Below, piece after piece: positions 41,871-50,575 of a DNA stretch of 64,000 nt. Both the position numbers and the translations under genes were made by a program. Numbering within the stretch: position 1 is the first letter of the stretch; each line of letters starts with the position of its first letter. Where the stretch lies: contig NZ_JAVJQO010000006.1 in the NCBI RefSeq assembly GCF_040218225.1, positions 124,001-188,000 on the forward strand. Reading direction: 5' to 3'. A model generated the notes under the pieces. That model saw only the letters and a program-made list of their open reading frames with translations, did no database searches and was not told where the DNA came from. The stretch is from Gracilimonas sp. Lineage in GTDB: Bacteria > Bacteroidota > Rhodothermia > Balneolales > Balneolaceae.

Positions 41871-44800
41871 TCAAAAAGTTGCACTCATAACTAATTTTAT
41901 AGTATGTACCGCAGCACGGTCTGTGACGGTTCTTCCATCATAATTAAAACTTATTCGAATTAAATTACTTGCCCGGTAAGAACTATTGAGCGACCAAATG
42001 AGATTAGTACCTTCCCCTGTTCCCTCGGTCAACTCATAACTTCCGTATGACGATGAACTTCCATTCACAACTGTATTTCGTAATTCCATCCGGATGTTGG
42101 ATTGTAATTTCCTCCACAAAAATGTTCGGTGCATAGTTGAAATTTTGAGTAGATCTGCCGTCACATTTTGAACTGGAAAACGGTCTTCTTTTCGGGCATA
42201 GGAAAACTCAAACCCTGCATTCCAGGAACGATTAATAGTTCCGTTTATGCCAGGCTTCAATGTAAAAGTCTGGATATCAAAATTTCGATTTTGCAGGCGG
42301 TTACTTTCGCTTCTGTTCACACTACCCTGAGCATCTAAAGAAAGGCGAATCCGGTCTGTGATGTCATAAGCGGCATTTATGTATTTCAGATCTGTATAAC
42401 TTTCTATTGATTCTGTGCTTCGCTGATTTAAGCTGCGATTTTCAGTATATCCGAATCTCAAATCTGTACGATCAACGCCATTGAGAAGATCCACTTCTTT
42501 TTCCCACAATAGCCTTCCCTGTACGGTATTCGAATCGTTACGAAATGAATTCAGCTTCAATAAATAGACATCTTCTAAATTACGGGTCGTGGAATTTTCA
42601 GTTATATCAATTCGGGATCGCAGCTTGATTTCCCGCATCCAGCTATTATCATTTAAAAATGTAAATGGCATGATGGTATTGAGTAAACGTACATTCAAAT
42701 CAATTACAGGCAGCAATTCATCTGAAGGCAAGAACTGCCGAATGAATGTTCCTTCATTTGGACTCACTTCCAGGAAAAACTCGTCTACTTGCTGTGTTCC
42801 ATCTCCATTCAGATCATCCCACACGTATTGTCCAATCTCAGGCCCCACTTCAATATAAGTTTCCTGTAACAAAGCCTGCCTCTGGGTATTGGCTTCATAG
42901 AAAAACTCCCCATCAATAAACTCGCTGGGGGTTGAGTAATTGGTAACCGATTTAATCAGCAGCCCTTGTCTATTTCGTCCACCCTCCTGTTCAAATGCAT
43001 CTGTAAATTGCTTATCTCGGAGACGTACTTCATTGGTTGTTACGAAATTGCTTCCCGGACGATAACTCACTCTATATCGTTGCTCTACCGCTATAGCTTC
43101 ATCCTGCAAACGATTATCCAGCACCCCCTCTTCTTCCCGGTAAGCGACAGAAGCATCCAGTTCAAGATTAGAAAATTCAATCCGTAAGCCCGGACCAATA
43201 TCGTAAAAGTTCTGCGAAAGCTGATTGAGCGAATCCGTAACACTATTTCTCTGTTCCCGGCTCTCCTGCTCAAAAGAAAGGTAGGGTGTGATCAGGGTTG
43301 AGCCTATTCCTATTCCTTTACTTAAAGACCCATTCTGTCTAAACCAGCTTCCGTCCTGATTTAGAATGTCATCTTCACTTTGCACCCAGTCCTGACTGTA
43401 TCTAAAATCAACGATTCCTTCTTCGGTGCTTGATAAAGAAGAAGCCTGGCGGATCCCGGAAAACCGATCCCGTTCTACAATCCCAAGCTCTCCGCTAATC
43501 GTTGTTTGTGAAGTTGGGCTGATGCTCACGCTTGCCTGATTGATAGATTCCTTACTTTCTCCTGTCCGGGTAATATTCCATTTTCGATTAAACTCCACAT
43601 CACGGGTGCGCTCAAAAAACTCGAATCTCCTTCCCGAATATCTTCTGCTAATGGATGCATTAATTTTACCAATCGCTGAATTAGCTTCATTAATCCTTAA
43701 ACCGGACTCATAAGCCATGTCGGTATTATTACCATCATCAAGGCCTGAAAAGCGGTTGGCGTCAAAATCACTGGCTGCCCATTCACCGAAAAATTCCATA
43801 TTGTCGGTGATGCTGAAACTGCCATAGATAGACGCCATTTGTTGTTTCTGTGGAGCCGGAAGCTGCCGGAAGGGCTCATAACTACCGAGACCCGGACCTG
43901 CCCATTCATATAACAGACCATTCACCTGCCCGCTTACTCTCCTGTAGCTGCCTTCCCCTTCGCCCACATTAGAAAACTGCACCCGGTATATCGCATCCGC
44001 TGAACCGGGCTGGTTCTCGTAAATCGTATAGCTCTGACCATTTAAAACTGTATCTTTTTCTGCATATAGTACAAACTGATCACGCTCTTCTTCAGTTGCC
44101 ACTCTCGCACCGCTTACAACGGCATTATCCAGGTTGTCCCCAACATCCTGCAATAACTCAATGTCACTTTGGGTAAGTGTTTGCTGAGAAAGCAGCTCAT
44201 CGCCATCGGCTTGCCGGATGACCGAAGCCCCAATTTTCAGCCTTCCGTCAATAAACTCTCCACCACCTTCTGCAGCTACCATCGTTCGGTTGAAATCCTG
44301 ATCTACATATTCGTATTCAATAACGATCCGGGTTTCATCTTTAATGAGCAGATTATTGGTAAAAATAACTTCTCCTAACCCATAATCTATGATGTATTCA
44401 TTTTCCGCTCCGCGCTGCACTTGTTGCCCATTCACATACACCTGCTCTGTTCCTGCCAGAATAATCACAAACTCCTGATCATTCCGCCCGGTAAGCCGAT
44501 ACGGACCCTGCACCCCATCCTGACCTTCAAAATTTACCGACTTATATGTTCCCCGAACCACCGAAGCAGCCCCGGTATAATCTCCGTAATCTGAATTCAC
44601 ATATCCTGTAGCTCCCTGAAGTCGGCGGTTGAGTCGTGCGAAGGTGCTTTGCTCCAGGCTGATATCCACATCCCCCATTTCAACTGTTGCGTTAGGTGCT
44701 TCTACCTGGATAAAAACTTTGTCAAATTCCCGAAGGTTTTGTGTGGTTCCATCCGGCTGAATGGGAATGCTTTGGTCGGTGAGAGAAGCATTGATGTTTA

Positions 44801-45293
44801 TATTTTCTGTTAGTGCGCCACTTAATTCAAAATTCAAGCCGCTTTCAAGTGCAAAGTCCTGATTCGAACCTACTATAATTCCCCGGCTCAGGCTTCCCGA
44901 TTGCCTCAGATTTGATTCCGTCAAGGTAGGTCGTTGCTGCATGCTTTCAATCTCACGCTCTAAGGAATCAGGATCAGCGAATAGAGATGTATCCAATTCT
45001 ACCGGTTTTCTGGGCTGGAAAGTTCTTGGAATGGTGAAAGGATATTCTTCATAAATAACGCGTATCTGTGCATTCTCTTCAGCTTCATAGTCAGGGAATG
45101 AAAGAAGTCCATTCTGTTCATCAAACTCCCAGTCACTCCTATCAACCTCGGTTCCATTCACTTCAACGATAATAGTTGAAGGAAGCACCCAATTTCCCAG
45201 AAAATAAGATGAATCTGGATCAAAGGGCTGCAGTGCTTTTTGCTGTGTGATCGTAGATTGTCCATAAACAGAAACCAAGCTTATCAGACACAT
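41871..45293 (-). CDS. Large predicted outer-membrane beta-barrel protein
   Basis: An about 1140-residue exported protein of a Bacteroidota-type family without firm function. The N-terminal half has LPSTIIVEVNG and the striking block SLSRGIIVGSNQDFALESGL and NININASLTDQSIPIQPDGT, recalling SprA-like and related barrel proteins. The rest is alternating strands, ending with the aromatic-terminated strand KLVMSATF typical of barrels inserted by the BAM machinery. The ATG at 45293 leaves a signal peptide of only about 11 residues without a basic end. An in-frame non-ATG start upstream (up to a stop near 45359) would add LAEQAFKTYVYHLTGTLL and make a normal signal. The true start is therefore unsure. 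Confidence 0.8.
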   Translation of the reverse strand: MCLISLVSVYGQSTITQQKALQPFDPDSSYFLGNWVLPSTIIVEVNGTEVDRSDWEFDEQNGLLSFPDYEAEENAQIRVIYEEYPFTIPRTFQPRKPVELDTSLFADPDSLEREIESMQQRPTLTESNLRQSGSLSRGIIVGSNQDFALESGLNFELSGALTENININASLTDQSIPIQPDGTTQNLREFDKVFIQVEAPNATVEMGDVDISLEQSTFARLNRRLQGATGYVNSDYGDYTGAASVVRGTYKSVNFEGQDGVQGPYRLTGRNDQEFVIILAGTEQVYVNGQQVQRGAENEYIIDYGLGEVIFTNNLLIKDETRIVIEYEYVDQDFNRTMVAAEGGGEFIDGRLKIGASVIRQADGDELLSQQTLTQSDIELLQDVGDNLDNAVVSGARVATEEERDQFVLYAEKDTVLNGQSYTIYENQPGSADAIYRVQFSNVGEGEGSYRRVSGQVNGLLYEWAGPGLGSYEPFRQLPAPQKQQMASIYGSFSITDNMEFFGEWAASDFDANRFSGLDDGNNTDMAYESGLRINEANSAIGKINASISRRYSGRRFEFFERTRDVEFNRKWNITRTGESKESINQASVSISPTSQTTISGELGIVERDRFSGIRQASSLSSTEEGIVDFRYSQDWVQSEDDILNQDGSWFRQNGSLSKGIGIGSTLITPYLSFEQESREQRNSVTDSLNQLSQNFYDIGPGLRIEFSNLELDASVAYREEEGVLDNRLQDEAIAVEQRYRVSYRPGSNFVTTNEVRLRDKQFTDAFEQEGGRNRQGLLIKSVTNYSTPSEFIDGEFFYEANTQRQALLQETYIEVGPEIGQYVWDDLNGDGTQQVDEFFLEVSPNEGTFIRQFLPSDELLPVIDLNVRLLNTIMPFTFLNDNSWMREIKLRSRIDITENSTTRNLEDVYLLKLNSFRNDSNTVQGRLLWEKEVDLLNGVDRTDLRFGYTENRSLNQRSTESIESYTDLKYINAAYDITDRIRLSLDAQGSVNRSESNRLQNRNFDIQTFTLKPGINGTINRSWNAGFEFSYARKEDRFPVQNVTADLLKISTMHRTFLWRKLQSNIRMELRNTVVNGSSSSYGSYELTEGTGEGTNLIWSLNSSYRASNLIRISFNYDGRTVTDRAAVHTIKLVMSATF

Positions 45294-45408
45294 CAATAAT
45301 GTGCCTGTAAGATGATAAACGTACGTTTTGAAAGCTTGTTCAGCCAGGGGAATCTACATTTATTTGGATATGATCAAGGCTAAAGCTTTCCGCGGAAAGG
45401 GTCAACAA

Positions 45409-47346
45409 TCAGCGATTATTATATGCTTGAAGCCCACGATCCAGAAAGGCTACAAAGTCCTCTTTTTTACTGTACCCTAAAATTTGGGTAATCACACGCC
45501 CTGATTCCGGATCAACAATAGCATAGGTTGGCAGGGCTACATTCCCGGTTAGTTCAAACTGAAACATCTGATTCTCGGGACCATCCGGTCCACCGTCGGT
45601 ATAAAGTTTTACTAATTCCATTTGTTCGAACCTCTGCACCACCTCTTCCAGTGGAAAAATATTTGACTCCATCGCACGGCAGTTTGTACAGGTATATCCT
45701 GTAAAATCAATAAATATAGGCTTTCCTGCTTCTTTAGCAGCTTCCCTGGAAGCTTCATAATCTTTAGACCACCCTTCATCAGCACTCGTTGTTGCTCCAG
45801 AACCTGGTGTGGTTCCAATAGATGCAACAAGAGATACATCGGTTGCCTGTTTTGGTGGAAGGAAAGCATCCCAAATTCCCAACGAAGAGCCTAATAGCCC
45901 AGGTATTAAATAGAAACTGAATAGCAAAAACGGAATGGATAGAAGCATCCGGCCGGTAGAGATACTTTCGGGTTTTTGCTCATGCTTCAGAGAATAAGTT
46001 CCCAACAGGTACAAACCTGTCAAAAGGAAAATGGCAATCCAGGCAGCAATCGTGAGCGGGCGGGATACGATTCCCCATTCCCAGACCAAATCTACATTGG
46101 AAAGGAACTTAAAAGCTGCAGCCAGTTCTATAAAACCAAGCAGTACTTTCACAATGTTCATCCAGGAACCACTCTTGGGCAGCGACTCCATCCATTTCGG
46201 AAATATAGCCAGAACCACAAACGGACTCGCAAAAGCTGCTGAAAACCCAATCATTCCAAGAATAGGATAAAACCATTCCCCTCCCGTTGTGGCAGCAAAT
46301 ACACCTCCTACAAATGGGGCTGTACAAGAAAATGAAACGGCACTTATCGTCAGCGCCATGAATAAAATCCCGGCGATGCCCGAGCTTTCGTTACTTTGCC
46401 GGTTCAGCCAGTTTGTTAATTGGTGAGGCAGTCTCAGCTCATACATACCCAGTAAACTGAAAGCGAAAGCTACCAGTACAAAAGCTATAAAAAGGTTCAC
46501 CCAGGGATTGGATGCAAAGTTCTGGGCTCCGGACACTCCAAATATAGCGGCAAGTAACACTCCAAGTATGGTGAAGGTCGCAACAATGGCGATTCCAAAT
46601 AAAATAGCACCGCCCACTCCTTTTCCTGAGCCTTCCTGTTTAGAAAAGTAAGAAACCGTCAAAGGAATCATTGGGAAAACACATGGAGTAAGTAAAGCAG
46701 CAAAACCAGCCAGAATAGCTACCCAAATGAATGAAAAGATACCGTCTCCCCCCAGCGCCGACTGTTTAATTTGTTGGGCTTCACCAGACACATTATCGTT
46801 GTTCTGACCCTCCTGAAAAACAGCTGCTTCCACCGGATTCTCGGATACGCCTGTTACATTCACCCCGGCAATAATGGATTTGGTTTTTGGGGGAAGACAA
46901 ACACGATCATCACAAACCTGGTAAAAAACTTCAATGTCCAGATTTTGCTTTCCGGTTTGATTTGTTTTGATGGCTACAGGAAGCGTAAAGCTTGCAAAGC
47001 TGCTGTGCCATCCTAATTCGGCTTCGAAATTCGGATCGAATTCAATATCCGCTTCCGATTCAACGATATCACCGATGACGACAAAGTTATTTGATTTGGC
47101 CGAAAATTCGGTTGGAAAAGGACCTGCGTCTTTATCATTAAGAATAGAGTAGAGATGCCAGTCACCTTCAATTGAAGCATCTATTTTTATTTCAAACACT
47201 TCTCCTGCAACTACTTCTTCGGGAGCGTCAGACACACTGAATTTAACCGGATCAGGGATTTGTGCCTGAATAAAAAATGGGGATAACATCATTACGATGA
47301 TCCCCATTAATACTGTTTGAGATGATTTCATTAATCCTAATTTCAT
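45409..47346 (-). CDS. dsbD: DsbD-type thiol:disulfide interchange protein
   Basis: A 645-residue inner-membrane reductase. The signal peptide is followed by an N-terminal DsbD-alpha-like domain (DAPEEVVAGEVFEIKIDASI, about 30-150) containing the cysteine pair in VCDDRVCLPP. The eight-helix core has the essential cysteines in LLTPCVFPMIPL (about 223) and SFSCTAPFVGG (about 338). A C-terminal thioredoxin-like domain has the motif YTCTNCRAM (about 552). It moves electrons from cytoplasmic thioredoxin to periplasmic substrates. ATG choices at 47346 and 47331 both give a good signal; I use the first. It is transcribed on its own between the barrel gene and the rplI operon. Confidence 0.95.
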   Translation of the reverse strand: MKLGLMKSSQTVLMGIIVMMLSPFFIQAQIPDPVKFSVSDAPEEVVAGEVFEIKIDASIEGDWHLYSILNDKDAGPFPTEFSAKSNNFVVIGDIVESEADIEFDPNFEAELGWHSSFASFTLPVAIKTNQTGKQNLDIEVFYQVCDDRVCLPPKTKSIIAGVNVTGVSENPVEAAVFQEGQNNDNVSGEAQQIKQSALGGDGIFSFIWVAILAGFAALLTPCVFPMIPLTVSYFSKQEGSGKGVGGAILFGIAIVATFTILGVLLAAIFGVSGAQNFASNPWVNLFIAFVLVAFAFSLLGMYELRLPHQLTNWLNRQSNESSGIAGILFMALTISAVSFSCTAPFVGGVFAATTGGEWFYPILGMIGFSAAFASPFVVLAIFPKWMESLPKSGSWMNIVKVLLGFIELAAAFKFLSNVDLVWEWGIVSRPLTIAAWIAIFLLTGLYLLGTYSLKHEQKPESISTGRMLLSIPFLLFSFYLIPGLLGSSLGIWDAFLPPKQATDVSLVASIGTTPGSGATTSADEGWSKDYEASREAAKEAGKPIFIDFTGYTCTNCRAMESNIFPLEEVVQRFEQMELVKLYTDGGPDGPENQMFQFELTGNVALPTYAIVDPESGRVITQILGYSKKEDFVAFLDRGLQAYNNR

Positions 47347-47522
47347 TGAGTTAACCAACACGGTTTTAATTCAGCAATCTTTTTGTTCAATCAATTCCGG
47401 CATCACTACGTTTCATTGTAAATAATGCATCCGTTTTCTGATGACTGCTTAACCGTTTTTCTTACGAATGCTAACTCAGTTTTTTCGAAATTAGTATAAC
47501 GAAATCTGAAGCGATAAATTTA

Positions 47523-47969
47523 TCACTCGTCTTTAACTACCCAGAATTTAACCTTAGGATTCAGATCTCCTACAAGGTTTACGGTAGCTGTATATTCACC
47601 CAGTGCTTTAACATCCTGGTCGAGTGAAATGTCTTTCTTGTCTACAAGAATTTCACGCTCTTCAAGAGCTGCTGCTATATCAGCGTTGGTTACAGTTCCG
47701 TGAATCTTGTCTTCTTCACCTGTGGTAACAGGGATAGTCAGGGAAGTAACTTCCAGCTGCTTGGCCAACTCTTTGGCTTCTTTAACTGTAAACTCGGCCT
47801 GACGAGCTGCTTCTTTCTTCAGTCTTTCGAGCTCCTGAATAGCTCCTTTGGTTGCCATAACGGCTTTACCTTGTGGTATAAGGAAGTTTCTCCCGTAGCC
47901 GTCTTTCACATCAACGACTTCACCAGACTGTCCTAATTTTTCTACGTCTTCTCTAAGAATGATTTTCAT
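47523..47969 (-). CDS. rplI: 50S ribosomal protein L9
   Basis: A 148-residue L9 with the N-terminal RNA-binding domain MKIILREDVEKLGQSGEVVDVKDGYGRNFLIPQGKA, a long connecting helix (IQELERLKKEAARQAEFTVKEAKELAKQLE) and a C-terminal domain. It binds domain V of 23S rRNA at the base of the L1 stalk. It is the last gene of the rpsF-rpsR-rplI operon, 20 bp after rpsR. Confidence 0.98.
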   Translation of the reverse strand: MKIILREDVEKLGQSGEVVDVKDGYGRNFLIPQGKAVMATKGAIQELERLKKEAARQAEFTVKEAKELAKQLEVTSLTIPVTTGEEDKIHGTVTNADIAAALEEREILVDKKDISLDQDVKALGEYTATVNLVGDLNPKVKFWVVKDE

Positions 47970-47989
47970 AATTCTGTCAACTTAAAATT

Positions 47990-48241
47990 TTATCTAAGGT
48001 TTTCAGCTACGTACGGCATAAGAGCTAAAAAACGAGCTCTCTTCACTGCTGTAGTTAACTGTCGCTGATGTTTTGCGCTGGTCCCGGTTACACGACGAGG
48101 GAGGATTTTACCCTGATCGTTTGTAAAACGCTGAAGCATTTCAGTGTTTTTGTAATCAATATACTCAAGTCCGGCACGGGTAAATTTGCACTGCTTTACC
48201 TTACGTTGACCTTTTTTCGGATGTGATGGATTCTTAATCAT
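47990..48241 (-). CDS. rpsR: 30S ribosomal protein S18
   Basis: An 83-residue S18 with the conserved core [52 protein letters not shown]. It binds S6 and 16S rRNA on the platform of the small subunit. It follows rpsF by 29 bp in the usual order rpsF-rpsR-rplI. The zinc-type cysteine cluster is reduced to a single N-terminal cysteine. Confidence 0.98.
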   Translation of the reverse strand: MIKNPSHPKKGQRKVKQCKFTRAGLEYIDYKNTEMLQRFTNDQGKILPRRVTGTSAKHQRQLTTAVKRARFLALMPYVAENLR

Positions 48242-48270
48242 AATTCAAATTCTTTGTATGAGGGTTATAC

Positions 48271-48660
48271 TTAATCGTCGTTCTCTTCTGAATCTTCGTC
48301 TTCATCTTCAATTGCGAAGATATCAGGAACTTCATTTTTCTTTTGAAGTTCACGATGACGCAACATTTTAGCGTCGTACTTGAGAGTCATAAATCGAAGA
48401 ATATCATCATCAATTCTTAACTGACGCTCAACAGAAGCGATCGCTTCAGCAGGTGCATCAAAATACATGTTCACATAATAACCACTGCCTTTTTTGTCAA
48501 TGCTATATGCAAACTGACGTAAGCCCCACTCATCAACTTCATCAATTTCTCCACCGTTTTTTTCGATTAGCTTGGTAACTTTATCAACGGTTTCTTTGAA
48601 CTTATCCTCTTCGAGAACAGGATTTATGATATAGGTAAACTCGTAATAGTTCTTGCTCAT
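48271..48660 (-). CDS. rpsF: 30S ribosomal protein S6
   Basis: A 129-residue S6. The ferredoxin-like fold starts YYEFTYIINPVLEEDKFKE and contains KNGGEIDEVDEWGLRQFAYSIDKKGSGYYVNMYF, which contacts S18. The last 25 residues are an acidic Glu/Asp tail, longer than in E. coli S6 before modification. It is the first gene of the ribosomal operon, with a hairpin-rich leader that may carry autoregulation by the S6-S18 complex. Confidence 0.98.
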   Translation of the reverse strand: MSKNYYEFTYIINPVLEEDKFKETVDKVTKLIEKNGGEIDEVDEWGLRQFAYSIDKKGSGYYVNMYFDAPAEAIASVERQLRIDDDILRFMTLKYDAKMLRHRELQKKNEVPDIFAIEDEDEDSEENDD

Positions 48661-48680
48661 TTTATATGTGTTTCTTTGGT

Positions 48681-48719
48681 TGCTTCCTTAGATGGAAGCA
48701 GTCGCCCTGGCACTTTGCC
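48681..48719 (-). promoter_or_regulatory. Hairpins in the rpsF leader, possible S6-S18 autoregulatory site
   Basis: On the transcribed strand GGCA/TGCC (48708-48719) and a 7-bp perfect stem TGCTTCC/GGAAGCA (48681-48700) stand in the leader of rpsF. Leader structures binding S6-S18 are known in several phyla, but I cannot verify the diagnostic bulge here, so the assignment is tentative. Confidence 0.35.
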
Positions 48720-48813
48720 GAGCAACAGAGACCCCAAAGATACACTTTTTTTGAAGTCTATTCCAACTTCTCCAGTGTGAAATATTCTACTAATTAAAAG
48801 CAGAAGCCAAGGA

Positions 48814-50280
48814 TCAGGGAGCTACAGAAATAGCTGGAGTTGAGTATCCGCCAAATGTATTCAGAATATCCATTAATCCTCCAGTAGGAAGTAAAGGCTC
48901 TACTCCATAATACAGGGTTAGAATGGCCAGAATGGCAATCGTGCCTTTGTAAAGCAATGTAGGCTTAAATAACTCAATAGGCTGATGCTCTTCACGGAAA
49001 TACAAATATACCATTACCCGCAGATAATAATACACGCTAGCAGCACTAGCTAAAACACCAACCACGGCTAAACCAACCATATCAGCACTGATAGCCGCAG
49101 CAAATACGTAATACTTACCTACAAAGCCAACCAGCGGAGGAATTCCTGCTAAAGAGAAGAGAAAAACGGAAAGCGAAATCCCCATCAGTGGTTCTTTATA
49201 ACCAAGACCTGCGAGGTTTTGCACCTGATTGAAATCAAGACCTTTGTTTCTTTCATAGTATGCGATCACTCCAAAAGCACCCACATTCATGAGGGTGTAA
49301 GCGAATAAATAAAATAGTACCGCACTGTATCCCTCAAATGTACCTGCTGCTAAACCAACCAGAGCATATCCGGCGTGAGCCACACTGGAATAGGCGAGCA
49401 TTCTTTTCACATTGTCCTGTACAAGAGCAATGATGTTACCAAAAATCATGGTTACAATAGCGATGAGGCTTAACACTGACTGCCAATCCAATCCTTCCAT
49501 AATCGGAAGCGCTCTTGCAAGCACCAAAATAAAGGCAACAAACGTACCTGCTTTAGAGGCGGTAGCCATGTAAGCGGTTAATGTGGTTGGTGTCCCCTGA
49601 TAAACATCGGGAGTCCACATATGAAATGGTACGGCAGAAATTTTAAACAAAAAACCTACCAACAGAAGCCCGGTACCCGCAAGAAATAATAGATTTGTGC
49701 TTGCAGCTGCTCCAATTTCAGGAATGTTTGTGGTACCTGTAGCACCATAAAGAAGAGCCATTCCATAGAGTAAGAATCCTGTTGAAAATGCTCCTAACAG
49801 AAAGTATTTAAGCGCAGATTCTGCACCTGCTTTTTCGTCTTTAATCAAACCTGCCATTACATATAAACAGATAGACATGGTTTCCAGACCTACAAATAAC
49901 GTAATCAGGTCGTTAGAACCGGCAAGGGCCAGCATCCCCGAAGTAGCAAACAGCATCAGGGCATAAACCTCACCATAGTAGTGACCGATGCCCTTCAGAT
50001 AATCTTCACTAATAAATACACAAAAAACAGCACCGGTAAGTATGATCATATTTCCGAAAGCTACAGGGCCTCCGTAAACCAGCATTCCTGAAAATGCTGT
50101 ATCTAAGTTAGTACCCAAAGATTGCACACTCACGATGAGAGCTGCAATCAGGGAAAGAGCCGTAATCCAGAAATTGAAGGGGCTATCTTTTTTCAGTGAT
50201 TCCACCACAATTACTACTAAACCAGCAACGGCTGTAATAACACCGGGTAGAAAAGCTTGTATGTCGCCTAAATAATCCAT
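48814..50280 (-). CDS. nuoN: NADH-quinone oxidoreductase subunit N
   Basis: A 488-residue inner-membrane antiporter-like subunit of complex I with about 14 helices. Family features include the conserved glutamate in LFVGLETMSICLYVMAG, the lysine-bearing broken helix 7 region ALKYFLLGAFSTGF, FKISAVPFHMWTPDVYQGTP, and the SSVAHAGYALVGL block. It contributes to proton (or sodium) translocation. It is the last gene of the nuoL-nuoM-PCD-nuoN operon, 9 bp after the carbinolamine dehydratase. Confidence 0.97.
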   Translation of the reverse strand: MDYLGDIQAFLPGVITAVAGLVVIVVESLKKDSPFNFWITALSLIAALIVSVQSLGTNLDTAFSGMLVYGGPVAFGNMIILTGAVFCVFISEDYLKGIGHYYGEVYALMLFATSGMLALAGSNDLITLFVGLETMSICLYVMAGLIKDEKAGAESALKYFLLGAFSTGFLLYGMALLYGATGTTNIPEIGAAASTNLLFLAGTGLLLVGFLFKISAVPFHMWTPDVYQGTPTTLTAYMATASKAGTFVAFILVLARALPIMEGLDWQSVLSLIAIVTMIFGNIIALVQDNVKRMLAYSSVAHAGYALVGLAAGTFEGYSAVLFYLFAYTLMNVGAFGVIAYYERNKGLDFNQVQNLAGLGYKEPLMGISLSVFLFSLAGIPPLVGFVGKYYVFAAAISADMVGLAVVGVLASAASVYYYLRVMVYLYFREEHQPIELFKPTLLYKGTIAILAILTLYYGVEPLLPTGGLMDILNTFGGYSTPAISVAP

Positions 50281-50289
50281 TCGCTAATT

Positions 50290-50574
50290 TTATAAAACGC
50301 TTTCAATTGCTTTGGCAAGGTCTACATCTTTTTGAGTGACCTTATCGCCCGCATCATGTGTATTTAAACTGATATTAACCGTGTTGTATACATTAAACAA
50401 CTGCGGGTGATGTACCTGTTTTTCAGCTTCCAGTCCAACCCGGACAATAAACCCGAGGGCTTCACTGAAATCATTAAATGAAAATTCTTTTTTGATAACA
50501 TCATCGCCTAACTCCCACCCTTCTAAGGAATTCAGAGCTTTGCGAATATCCTGTTTTGAAAGTGGTTGTGCCAT
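50290..50574 (-). CDS. Pterin-4a-carbinolamine dehydratase
   Basis: A 94-residue PCD, which dehydrates 4a-hydroxytetrahydrobiopterin during recycling of tetrahydrobiopterin used by aromatic amino acid hydroxylases. The active-site block is complete: QVHHPQLFNVYNTVNISL and NTHDAGDKVTQKDVDLA with the catalytic histidines. Its ATG at 50574 lies one base from the nuoM stop and its stop is 9 bp before nuoN, so it is an integral cistron of a complex I operon. PTPS and FolE2 genes at 19.5-20.9 kb make an upstream pterin supply likely. Confidence 0.95.
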   Translation of the reverse strand: MAQPLSKQDIRKALNSLEGWELGDDVIKKEFSFNDFSEALGFIVRVGLEAEKQVHHPQLFNVYNTVNISLNTHDAGDKVTQKDVDLAKAIESVL

Positions 50575-50575
50575 G

